A DNA stretch of 64,000 nt from Lachnospiraceae bacterium (GTDB taxonomy: Bacteria > Bacillota > Clostridia > Lachnospirales > Lachnospiraceae). A program made the translations under genes and the position numbers. The DNA is taken from positions 1 through 64,000 of the forward strand of contig JAAWJI010000004.1 in the NCBI GenBank assembly GCA_022796795.1, read 5' to 3'. Every line of letters begins with the position of its first letter. Within the stretch, counting starts at the first letter, position 1. A model generated the notes under the pieces. That model ran no database searches. It saw only the letters and a list, made by a program, of their open reading frames with translations, and was not told the origin of the DNA. Of this stretch, positions 8,868 to 18,058 are shown in pieces.

Positions 8868-9782
8868 CTAGAACACATCCTCCGGCGTCCAGCTCTCAGG
8901 AATCCGGGTCATGACCATATCCTCGATCAGCTCTCGCTCAAAGCCGTCAAAGCATTTATTGGTCAGTCCCATTTCCACAGCCAGCCTGGGCTTAAGGCCT
9001 CCCCGAATGGTGCGAAGCGCGGCCAGAAGCCCCCGCAGATCCATGGCCTTTGTGGAAATCTCGCTGTTGGCCGCCTTGGCCTGGAGGTCCAGAAAGAGGC
9101 CGGCAAACTGCCGGAGAGCCTCTGCCTTTGCATCCGGAAAACTGGTCTTCATAATCAACAGCAGGGTCTCCTCTGAAAGATCCGGCATCCGGATCACCAG
9201 AAACCGGGATACCAGGGCCTCATTCAGCTCCCGGGTCCCGGCGTAGCCGTAATTCATGGTGCCGATAAACCGGGCCGCCGGATGCAGGCAGACCCGGTCA
9301 TAGCCGGGCACATCAATAATCCTCCGGTAATCCAGGGTTGCATGGAGCACGGAAACCGCGTCGTTCTTCGCCATATTAATCTCATCCAGCACTCCGAAGC
9401 CTCCGTATTGGGCGCACTGATACACCGGCCCCTTGCGCAGCTGCACCTCATTATCCCGGAAAGTATCCGTGCCGATGAGGGTACTGCTGTCCGTATTCAC
9501 ATGAAAAGAAATATTGTACATGGGCCGGCCGAACAGCCAGGCCAGATTCTCCGCCAGAATATTTTTTCCCGTGGCCTTGGCCCCGCAGAGCAGCAAATTC
9601 TCCCCCTGCAGCAAAGCCGCAATGGCCATCTCCAAAATCTCTTTCCCATAGAAAGGAATGGGCGGCTCCGATAACCGGTCCGCCAGCTCTCTCTCCACCG
9701 GATATTGCTGCCGGAACCGCTCCAGGTCCCGAATCAGGCCCGGACTTACCTGCTGCTCCTGCAATGTCTCCAAAGAAATCAT
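8868..9782 (-). CDS. MoxR-family AAA+ ATPase
   Basis: A 304-residue AAA+ ATPase of the MoxR/NorQ type, predicted to remodel a target together with the vWA protein downstream. Walker A reads GAKATGKN (near residue 85), with Asn where Ser or Thr is normal; Walker B is GVLDEINMA, and sensor and arginine-finger regions follow (GTMNYGYAG, ALVSRFLVIRMP). AGGAG is about 8 nt upstream of the ATG. The 231 bp between it and the vWA gene holds no gene or obvious terminator. The Walker A substitution is the one oddity and may alter nucleotide handling. Confidence 0.88.
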   Translation of the reverse strand: MISLETLQEQQVSPGLIRDLERFRQQYPVERELADRLSEPPIPFYGKEILEMAIAALLQGENLLLCGAKATGKNILAENLAWLFGRPMYNISFHVNTDSSTLIGTDTFRDNEVQLRKGPVYQCAQYGGFGVLDEINMAKNDAVSVLHATLDYRRIIDVPGYDRVCLHPAARFIGTMNYGYAGTRELNEALVSRFLVIRMPDLSEETLLLIMKTSFPDAKAEALRQFAGLFLDLQAKAANSEISTKAMDLRGLLAALRTIRGGLKPRLAVEMGLTNKCFDGFERELIEDMVMTRIPESWTPEDVF

Positions 9783-9868
9783 ACTGTCTCTCCTCTTTTT
9801 CCTCTATCTTATAGTCGCTGCCTGCCGGCTTTCGTAAGTATTCTCTCCCACATCCGCTTATTATTCTT

Positions 9869-11113
9869 TCAGCTGCATGTACCGGAATTCGGCTCTCCCG
9901 CATCCAGCAGAAAATCAGCCAGAATCCAGTTGCTCACATCAATCCCTGCATCTGTAAGCCGTAGAAAGCTGTCCTCCTCCACCAGAAAGCCCTGATCCGT
10001 ATACTTTCTCAGCGCCTTCCGGTAAATCCGCCGCATCTCCTCTGTGAGGAACACTCCCTTCCGGGTGCGAAGGCCCAGAAACATGGTTTCCGACAATTCA
10101 TCTGCCCATGTCAATATTTCCTGTTCCTCCGGCCAAAAGCCTCCCAGCAGATAGGTATTCAGGTCTCTGGTATTATGAAAACGGCAGTTTCCCAACAGGG
10201 AAGCCGCCCCGATCCCAAAGCCCCGGTATTCCCTTCTCTGCCAGTAACCCAGGTTATGCCGGCACTCCTTTCCCGGCCTGGCATAATTGGAAATCTCATA
10301 GCGGACAAAGCCGGCTTCCTCCAGAAGCTCTCTGGTATCATAGTACATTTGCCGCTCCGTATCCTCGTCGGGCAGAGCCTCCCTTTCCGCTGTCTCTGCG
10401 GGAATCTTCGTCTCTGTGGGCTCGTTCCATAAGGAAGACAGGGTCTCTCTCCCCTGGTCAGCTTCTGCTTCCTGCCCCATGGCATACCTGGCATAGAGGG
10501 GCGTTCCCTCCTCCAGGATCAGGCTGTAGGCAGAAATATGCTCCGGCCCAAGCTCTATTACCCGACCCAGGGTGTCCCGCCAGCTTTCCCTGGTCTGTCC
10601 GGGAAGCCCAGACATGAGATCCACATTGATATTGGAAAATCCCGCCTCCCGCGCCAGGAAAAAGCTCTCCCGAAAGTCCTCCCAGGTATGAATCCGCCCC
10701 AGAATCCGAAGCTCCTGCTCCTGGGCTGACTGCAGGCCCAGACTCAGACGATTCACTCCCACACTCCGATAACGCTTAAGCTTCTCCTGGGTCAATGTTC
10801 CCGGATTGCACTCCACCGTGATCTCCGCCTGAGGCCGGATCTCGAAGCACTTATGCAGCTCCTCCAGGATTTCCGCCAGCTTCTCACCCTCCAGCATGGA
10901 GGGCGTGCCGCCGCCTACAAAAACAGTGGAAACTTCATATTCCTCTGCCATGTACTGGTTTGCCCGCAGCTCCTGTTTCAGGGCGTCCACATAGGCCGCC
11001 TGTACCTGCCGGGAGGCAGGGGCCGAGAGAAAGTCGCAGTAGGCGCACTTTCGCACGCAGAATGGAATATGAATATAAATTTCCAATACTTTTTTTCCGG
11101 AGCGATCCCCCAT
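9869..11113 (-). CDS. hemW: HemW, radical SAM haem chaperone
   Basis: A 414-residue member of the HemN/HemW radical-SAM family, often mislabelled oxygen-independent coproporphyrinogen oxidase. The 4Fe-4S motif is CVRKCAYCDF, followed by GGGTPS and the SAM-domain strands (ECNPGT, RLSLGLQS, NVDLMSGLPGQT). HemW lacks the extra N-terminal cysteine region of true HemN; this protein fits HemW, which delivers haem to acceptors. A low-complexity acidic insert lies near residues 225-255. Start ATG 11113 has GGAGG about 9 nt upstream. It directly follows lepA, a common arrangement in Firmicutes, so the two are probably one transcript. Confidence 0.9.
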   Translation of the reverse strand: MGDRSGKKVLEIYIHIPFCVRKCAYCDFLSAPASRQVQAAYVDALKQELRANQYMAEEYEVSTVFVGGGTPSMLEGEKLAEILEELHKCFEIRPQAEITVECNPGTLTQEKLKRYRSVGVNRLSLGLQSAQEQELRILGRIHTWEDFRESFFLAREAGFSNINVDLMSGLPGQTRESWRDTLGRVIELGPEHISAYSLILEEGTPLYARYAMGQEAEADQGRETLSSLWNEPTETKIPAETAEREALPDEDTERQMYYDTRELLEEAGFVRYEISNYARPGKECRHNLGYWQRREYRGFGIGAASLLGNCRFHNTRDLNTYLLGGFWPEEQEILTWADELSETMFLGLRTRKGVFLTEEMRRIYRKALRKYTDQGFLVEEDSFLRLTDAGIDVSNWILADFLLDAGEPNSGTCS

Positions 11114-11203
11114 GTCACAGCTTCCTCCCGAAAAACCTCTTTCCCCTGGATACCATATTCTCCCAATCCGGCCCACATGCCTGGGATCCCTTTCAAAGGG
11201 AAA

Positions 11204-13018
11204 TTACTTATCGTCCAGCTTTAGCACACTCATAAAGGCTTTCTGAGGGATTTCCACATTTCCGATCTGGCGCATGCGCTTCTTTCCCTCCTTTTGCTTC
11301 TCCAAAAGCTTCTTCTTCCGGGTAATATCGCCGCCGTAGCACTTGGCCAACACATCTTTGCGCATAGCCTTCACGGTCTCCCGGGCAATAATTTTGCTGC
11401 CCACCGCTGCCTGAATGGGAATCTCAAAGAGCTGCCGGGGAATCTCCTCCTTCAGCTTCTCGCACATTTTTCGTCCCCGCTCATAGGCTGTTCCACTGTG
11501 AACAATAAAGGACAGGGCGTCCACTTCCTCCTTATTGATGAGGATGTCCAGCTTCACCAGCTCTGACTGCTCATAGCCTTTCAGCTCATAGTCAAAGGAG
11601 GCATACCCCCGGGAACGGGATTTCAGGGCGTCAAAAAAGTCATATATAATCTCGTTTAGAGGAAGCTCGTAGCGCAGAAGGGCCCGGGTCTCTTCCATGT
11701 ATTCCATGCCCAGATAATTGCCCCGCCGCTCCTGGCAGAGCTCCATAATGGAACCAATAAATTCCGTGGTCACCATAATCTCCGCACTGACCACAGGCTC
11801 CTCCATATACTCGATCTCCGAGGGATCCGGCAGGTTGGAGGGATTGGTCAACTCCACCACCTCGCCGTTAGTCTTGTGCACCTTGTAGATTACGCCGGGA
11901 GCCGTAGTCACCAGGTCCAGGTTATACTCCCGCTCCAGCCGCTCCTGAATAATCTCCAGATGCAAGAGTCCCAGGAACCCACAGCGAAAGCCAAAGCCCA
12001 GAGCCACCGAGGTCTCCGCCTCAAACTGCAGGGAAGCGTCGTTGAGCTGCAGCTTCTCCAGAGCATCCCGCAGATCCGGATATTTAGCCCCATCCGCCGG
12101 GTACATGCCACAGTACACCATGGGCAGCACCTTCTTGTACCCAGGCAAAGGCTCCGCACAGGGCCGTTCCCGGTTGGTAATGGTATCGCCCACCATGGTA
12201 TCCTTCACATTCTTAATGCTGGCCGTGAGATATCCCACCATACCGGCGCTGAGCTCCTCGCAGGGAATAAACTGACCCGCGCCGAAATATCCCACCTCCA
12301 CCACATCGGCCGTAGCTCCCGTGGCCATCATGCGAATAGGTGTTCCCCGCTTCACGCAGCCCTCCTTGATCCGGCAGAATACGATAACCCCCTTGTAGGA
12401 ATCATAGACTGAATCAAAAATCAGAGCCTTTAAAGGCGCCGACGAATCTCCGCCCGGAGCTGGAATCCGCTCCACAATGGCCTCCAGCACCTCTTCCACA
12501 TTCTGTCCGGTTTTGGCAGAAATCCTGGGCGCATCCTGAGCTTCCAGACCGATCACATCCTCAATTTCATCAATGACACGCTCCGGCTCCGCACTGGGAA
12601 GATCAATTTTATTAATTACCGGCACCACATCCAAGTCGTGATCCAAGGCCAGATATACATTGGCCAAGGTCTGGGCCTCAATTCCCTGCGCAGCGTCCAC
12701 CACCAGAATGGCCCCGTCGCAGGCAGCCAGGCTGCGGGAAACCTCATAGTTAAAGTCCACATGTCCCGGCGTATCGATCAGATTAAAAATATATTCTTCC
12801 CCATTCCTGGCCCGGTATACGGTCCGCACCGTCTGAGCCTTAATCGTAATGCCCCGCTCCCGCTCCAGATCCATATTGTCCAGCACCTGGGCCTGCATTT
12901 CCCGGCTGGTCAGGAGCCCTGTCATCTCAATAATCCGGTCCGCCAGCGTGGATTTCCCGTGATCGATATGCGCAATAATGCAGAAATTGCGAATTTTTCC
13001 CTGATCCATCGTCGCCAT
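11204..13018 (-). CDS. lepA: LepA, elongation factor 4
   Basis: A translational GTPase of 604 residues, standard length, which acts on stalled or mistranslocated ribosomes. G-motifs are intact: AHIDHGKST (G1), RGIT (G2), DTPGH (G3), NKIDLP (G4), followed by EF-G-like domains and the LepA-specific C-terminal domain ([11 protein letters not shown]). GGAGG lies about 8 nt upstream of the ATG, and a good promoter lies at 13052-13080. Upstream member of the lepA-hemW pair. Confidence 0.97.
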   Translation of the reverse strand: MATMDQGKIRNFCIIAHIDHGKSTLADRIIEMTGLLTSREMQAQVLDNMDLERERGITIKAQTVRTVYRARNGEEYIFNLIDTPGHVDFNYEVSRSLAACDGAILVVDAAQGIEAQTLANVYLALDHDLDVVPVINKIDLPSAEPERVIDEIEDVIGLEAQDAPRISAKTGQNVEEVLEAIVERIPAPGGDSSAPLKALIFDSVYDSYKGVIVFCRIKEGCVKRGTPIRMMATGATADVVEVGYFGAGQFIPCEELSAGMVGYLTASIKNVKDTMVGDTITNRERPCAEPLPGYKKVLPMVYCGMYPADGAKYPDLRDALEKLQLNDASLQFEAETSVALGFGFRCGFLGLLHLEIIQERLEREYNLDLVTTAPGVIYKVHKTNGEVVELTNPSNLPDPSEIEYMEEPVVSAEIMVTTEFIGSIMELCQERRGNYLGMEYMEETRALLRYELPLNEIIYDFFDALKSRSRGYASFDYELKGYEQSELVKLDILINKEEVDALSFIVHSGTAYERGRKMCEKLKEEIPRQLFEIPIQAAVGSKIIARETVKAMRKDVLAKCYGGDITRKKKLLEKQKEGKKRMRQIGNVEIPQKAFMSVLKLDDK

Positions 13019-13051
13019 CTGTATTCCTCCATCATACTTTGTCGATTAAAC

Positions 13052-13080
13052 AGTATAGCATAAAGTGGGGGAAATGTAAA
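13052..13080 (-). promoter_or_regulatory. lepA promoter
   Basis: Read leftward: TTTACA (13075-13080), 17-bp spacer, TATACT (13052-13057), about 35 bp before the lepA start. Confidence 0.75.
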
Positions 13081-13412
13081 TTTTTTCGCAGGAAAAGCCA
13101 AATAAAATAAATAAAGCTTGCTATTTTGATTTCGCCTCTTTATAATAAAAACGAACCGAAAAATGCGGTTATCAAAATCAGGAACAATCCGTTCAGCATT
13201 CCCAAACACTTTTCCCACATGAGCAGTTACGTATTGTATTAAGAGAGAAAGGCGCTCACGAAATTTCGAACCCACATCCCGTCGGTTCAAAAAACATTTC
13301 ATCTGTCCAGACTGACCTATCACAGGTACCTGACAAAATCATGCAGCATCATGCAAAATCACGCGGGAATCCCTAAAAATGAGACTTGTAATGCTCAGAA
13401 ACCTTATTTATA
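13081..13412. other. Intergenic region without recognised features
   Basis: About 330 bp between the lepA promoter and the Rpn pseudogene. Only short direct repeats of ATCATGCA near 13340-13356 are visible. No RNA gene, operator or credible small gene was recognised. Confidence 0.5.
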
Positions 13413-13430
13413 ATGAAAGGAGAAAACAAA

Positions 13431-14307
13431 TTGAAACACACACCAAAACCGCTGCAGGATTTAGACCTGCTGGACCGCTTTCTGTTTGCAGAGGCTATGG
13501 AGGACCCCGTAATCCTGCAGCATGTACTGGAAATTATCCTGAACAAGGACATTGCCCTTTGGGGCTTTCCTCAGACGGAAAAAGAAGCCCGCCGTACTCC
13601 CCTTCGGCGTTTTATCCGCATGGACGTCTGGGGGATGGATACAGAGGATTCTGTTTATGATCTGGAGGTGCAAAAGGAAAATACCTTAAATCTCCCTAAG
13701 CGCAGCCGTCTCTATCAGGGCCTGCTGGACAGCAACCTGCTCCCCCCCGGGAAGTATTGATTTCAACGCCCTGAATGACGCCTACATAATCCTGATCGCG
13801 CCCTTTGACCTGTTTGGGTATGGCCTTTATCAGTATACCTTTCAAATGCAGTGCAAGGAGATTCCGGAGCTGTCCTTGGGGGACGGAGCCGTCCGTATTT
13901 TTCTGAACACCCATGGAGAGCATCCGGAATCCATAGATCCGGAGCTGGTGGAATTGCTCCAATATATGGAGCATACCTCGGAGGAGGTTTCCTTGCAGTG
14001 TAAAAGCAAACGGATTCGGGATATCCAGACGCGGGTTGCGGCGATCAAATCCAGCGAAGAGATTGGAGTGAAGTATATGCAGGCCTGGGAAGAAAAAGTA
14101 TTGGAGCAGCAGAGGGCGCGGGAGGAAGGACGACTGGAGGGCCAGGAAGAAGGGCGGCTGGAAGAACAGCGGAAAGCTATTCATATTTTTATTTCAGAAT
14201 TTCTTGCAGAGGGAATTTCTGCAGGTAAGATTTTACAAAAGCTACAAAAGAATTATGGGCTTACTGCGGAGCAGGCAGAGAGGTATTATCAGGAAGTTGT
14301 GGGATAA
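13431..14307 (+). pseudogene. Rpn/PD-(D/E)XK nuclease-transposase family, frameshifted
   Basis: A member of the Rpn (recombination-promoting nuclease, transposase_31-like) family, split by one frameshift. The first part (to 13760) holds the nuclease core, RMDVWGMDTEDSVYDLEVQKENT, with the expected acidic and E-x-Q residues; the second part continues with SIDFNALNDAYIILIAPFDLFG and an Arg/Glu-rich C-terminal coil. The break falls in a run of seven C (13742-13748): with six C the frame stays open for about 291 residues, normal for the family. A TTG start at 13431 is preferred because AAAGGAG lies 8 nt upstream. It could be a decayed gene, a slippage-switched gene, or a sequencing error in the tract. 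Confidence 0.85.
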
Positions 14308-14483
14308 ATCAGCTATCAATTTTAAATCTCAGGCATATGGAGTATCTCATTAAAATTTAGACCATATGTCTGAATTTTGCATCTGATATACTAGGAGAGC
14401 CATGATAACTATGTGGAAAACAACAAACTATCTCGAACGATATCCACATAACTTTTCAGGCATTTAACAGAACTCGTCTTAGA

Positions 14484-15509
14484 TTATCTAAACGCTCTTC
14501 CTCCCGTCAACAAGCTTAATACTTTTGGTGCAAATTTTTGCAGAAAATAATAAAGAATCCCAGCGATAACAAAATCAATTCCTAAGCAAATCACTCTTGT
14601 ACCTATATTGGAAATGCATGCATAGGGAGTAAGAGCTGAAAAAAGCTTACGTAAGGGGCGCAGAACATCACTAATGATGGGATGATGGATCGCATATATC
14701 AAAAATGATAATTTGTATATTTTTCTGTCTTTCATACATGGTATGACTGGGAAAAGGTATAGGAGTAAAATAGGCATCATTTTCCCTGTTATGTCATGTA
14801 AAAACCCATCATATAACCCTTCTAAAAGCATAGCGGTAAAAAGCATAGCCAAAACATACTTGAGCTGTTGGGCATTGGATGATTCCTTTGTGTGCATGCC
14901 ATAATAGGCCCCAACTATATAGGGGGAAAATAGCATAAAATATTGCCCACATAACCATATGTCCGGAATGCCACAACCGCTGGATGAGATAAAAAATTCA
15001 ATCGGTATCCTGCGATCACAAGGAGCATAACGGAAATCCACCCAATATTTTTGTGATGAAACAGGAAAAGGAAGATGGGCGATATTAGGGCAAGAACAAA
15101 GACTGCATATAAGTACCATAACGCTCCGTCCGGAGGCCACGGCTGCATAAGAAAAACCCTCTCTATAAACATTTTAAGCGTCCAGTTTTGCCCCCCCGAA
15201 ATCATTATCTTAAACCATGATTATGATTTGCCATATGAAATATGGAAGAACTAAGGTATAGAATCTCTTTTTAATCTTTCCAAAATAATTCTTCAATTTT
15301 AGACCACGGAAAAACAAAAAACCTGTAACTGTAAAAAAATAGCTCATTGCCAAAAGGGCTAACGCATCAAAAGCTTGACCAATAAAGGTATTCCATTTCA
15401 TATCAAACCCATTGATAGGATTTTTGGGGGAGCCACAATGATAAACTGCTATCACACATGTCATCAGAAATCCCAAGACTTTTATCCTATCGCTTAATTC
15501 TTTGTTCAC
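14484..15509 (-). pseudogene. Acyltransferase 3-family membrane protein, two frameshifts
   Basis: Three fragments in alternating frames together make one acyltransferase-3 (OafA/WecH-like) membrane protein that would O-acylate a surface sugar: 15509-15210 (N-terminal; SYFFTVTGFLFFRG, then RFYTLVLPYFIWQ), 15205-14915 (GALWYLYAVFVLALISPIF), and about 14990-14484 (SPYIVGAYYG to the C-terminus). The first break is corrected by removing one T near 15214; the second lies in the G5 tract (14922-14926) and needs one extra base or two fewer. Corrected length is about 341 residues, normal for the family. Two independent lesions argue for a real pseudogene. It is the last gene of the leftward polysaccharide operon. 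Confidence 0.8.
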
Positions 15510-15537
15510 TCTTATTTTCTCCCTTGTGAAACAATTC

Positions 15538-17212
15538 CTATGATTGTCTATAAATTAGATACACATCGCCGTAAACATAACACTTCCCATCAGCAAATAC
15601 GGATAAGTATTCTCTGACTGTTTCCTCCTTGGTCGTCGCAATAATTATCCCCCCCAATACTTCCTCTATCCTTTTGTTCCTGTATGGTCTTCACGGCCAA
15701 TTTCCGACTCATGCTGTAATCTCCACTGTTTGCCACAGAGAAATACGTATTTATATTATTTTTCAATGCCCAGATGGCTAAATCTCTCTTTTCATACACA
15801 TCTATGTCCTTCTCTAAATAAAGAGTTTCACAGCCCCGGACATCTTCGCTTAATGCCGTTTCATTTAAAATAGATACATAGTCTGCATGTTCTTCCATCT
15901 GCTGATGCTTTTGTGCCATGACACCCTGCAAATCAAATATCTGTACACAGACACACAACAGCACAAGCATATAAATATGGGATTTCTTAAATTCCATCCT
16001 CATATCCCACCATTGAAACAGCAAAAAGAAATAGAGTAAATAATAAACGGGATAAAACATCCGGGAACTGGCCCGGAAAATGCCACACAGCTTTCCTAGC
16101 CATTGAGGTAAAGGAATGGTAAGTAGCTCCCGCCCGTTGTATGTAATTACATTGCTGACTGCAAAGGCCGTCAAAAATATCGCCAGCATACAAACTGGCC
16201 AGTTCCGTTTCAGGCACCCCAGTAAGGAGCTATATTTATTTGTTACCAGCATGAAAGCCAGCAAAAGCAGCAACAAGAACAGCATCCCGACCCCAAAATA
16301 GTTAAAGCCATCATAATTTCCCAGTGTCTGCCCATGTACCTTCAGGATTCTCGACCAGTTATAGCCTCCGCAGCTTGTGGGATTCAAGAGGGCATTGATA
16401 TTCATGGAATAATAGCCAAAGCCTTTTCTGGAAGAGCTAATTCCCTGCCCTAAAACTCCTATCAGGCAGCCAGCTAAATACGTAAGCGCCAGTTGACCAG
16501 CAAAGGCAAAACCACTTCCCCACGTTCCATGCCTGAAATCCTCCACCACACAAAGCAGGGAAAAACTGGAAATCATGGACAAAAAATAGGGATGGATGCC
16601 GACTGCCAAAATCTCCAGCAACAGATACCAGAGATACGTCTTTCTTTCTGCTTTCCTGCGATGCTTTAAATAAAGATAGATGGAAAATAAAATCAGCCAC
16701 TGAGACCCCAGGGCTGTATGGCGAAATGCCCGCTCCATCAAAATAGGCGCCAGGCAAAACAAGACGGTTCCTGTATAGGAGTAAAACAGCCCTTTTGTTT
16801 TTGTATACAAAATCTGAAATGCAGCGATTGCTTACAGAATATAACACAATCCCGTATAAATGCCAAAATACTGGAATGTTTCCGGCAAAACATTCCGAAA
16901 AAGCTTAAAGAACATGGCCACCCAGGGAATACTGTCCGTAAAGGAAATAATAGTCCCTGTGCCAACCGCCATATCCTGTGCCATTCCCAGGGGAAATGTC
17001 CACTCTGATTTTCGAAAGGCCAGCCAGCCGGCATAATGCTGCTTAATATCTACCTCATCATATCCAGCCATAATCCAGGCGTCATTTTGTACCTCTAAAG
17101 GGGTCCATCCATAAATCATCAAAAAAATAAGAACCCCCATCCCTGCCGCCCAGGTACACATCCAGCAATTATTCCATTCTCTGTCTTTTCTACGACTTAA
17201 ATAGCTCCTCAA
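15538..17212 (-). pseudogene. DUF6311-like polytopic membrane protein, nonsense plus frameshift
   Basis: One long membrane protein broken twice. The N-terminal part (17212-16832) ends at an in-frame TAA whose downstream codons continue in the same frame (AIAAFQILYTKTKG), so a CAA-to-TAA change is the simplest explanation. Near the end, a run of seven C on the + strand (15649-15655) shifts the frame; with six the protein would continue to a natural end (EEYLSVFADGK-like, then VYGDVYLIYRQ) and stop at 15538. Restored length is about 557 residues with around ten hydrophobic segments. The build resembles DUF6311-type glycosyltransferase-like proteins of surface-polymer clusters; that family name is tentative. 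Confidence 0.75.
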
Positions 17213-18058
17213 AGTTGCTCTCCAATATCATGTTTTTAAAATTTTCTATATAATCTTTATAATTCTCTTTTGTCAGACGATTTTTCCCATCTCGCATTTC
17301 CTCAAAAATCTGATACTGAATTTCCATATCAAAATGCATGGAATCCTTATAGCTGTCAAAATCCGTAATCATCTCATACGTTGTTGGAAAAAACAGCTCT
17401 ATATTCTCACACAGCAAAAGTTCTTCCATGGAATACTCCAGCACCCTTACATCTGACAAAAATCTTCCCTCTGCATAGCGTCCATACCAATAAGACATGC
17501 AAAAAGGGGAATAAAAAAATTGAAACCTGGTATTTGGATACCGCAAGGCCAACCCCTTTATCGTTTCCGCTGCTTTTACTGTGTTTTCTTCTACTGAAGG
17601 CTCCCTTTGCGTAACCTCCTCAAACACTCCTGTAATAGAACAGTTCTTTAACGCGTTCTCCTTGGAAAACTCATCCTTTCGAGTTTCATACCAACTATAA
17701 GCCTGGGTCAGCAATGGAACATCGCCCGTTTCATTTTTCTTTAACATCAACCTTACGTCGTCAATTAGCACGTCCTTGTTTAACAAGTATTTTACAAATA
17801 AGACATTTGCTGGAATGTAAAAAAACTGATTCCCAAAGGCAACAGTAAATGTAAGAGAGAAATATCTGTACCAAATAGAACATTGATGACAAGTATAATC
17901 GGCAGATAAGACCAATTAAAATATCCATAAAAAAAGAGCGAGGCCACACAAAGCCATGCCAATGCTAACGGATAGCGTTTCAAATGGTTTAGTAAAAAGT
18001 ATCCTGCCAGTACAGCTGGCAAAAATACCAAGATAAATATATAGGAATTATAAAGCAT
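17190..18058 (-). pseudogene. MBOAT acyltransferase / SGNH-like partner, deletion remnant
   Basis: The first 88 codons (18058-17792) begin like an MBOAT (DltB/AlgI) O-acyltransferase (NSYIFILVFLPAVLAGYFLLN, then LLLPLGISFFTFQQ), but the roughly 90 residues normally between these blocks are gone and the frame stops just after. In another frame the sequence runs on (VKYLLNKDVLIDDVR to the stop at 17190) as the C-terminal half of a soluble protein with MHFDMEIQYQIFEEM, the kind of SGNH-like partner that usually follows MBOAT genes. One or two deletions have therefore fused the remains of an MBOAT/SGNH pair. Its start overlaps the end of the gene before by about 11 bp. Non-functional as MBOAT; identity of the SGNH half is less certain. 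Confidence 0.7.

Noticed and set aside
13386..13414. TTGTAA-17-TATAAT as promoter of the Rpn gene
   Set aside because: Its start point would fall inside the Shine-Dalgarno, leaving no room for translation initiation.
15191..15197. C7 tract as the site of the acyltransferase's first frameshift
   Set aside because: A TAA in the upstream frame precedes the tract, so changing its length alone cannot restore the frame; the lesion is better placed at the T3 near 15214.
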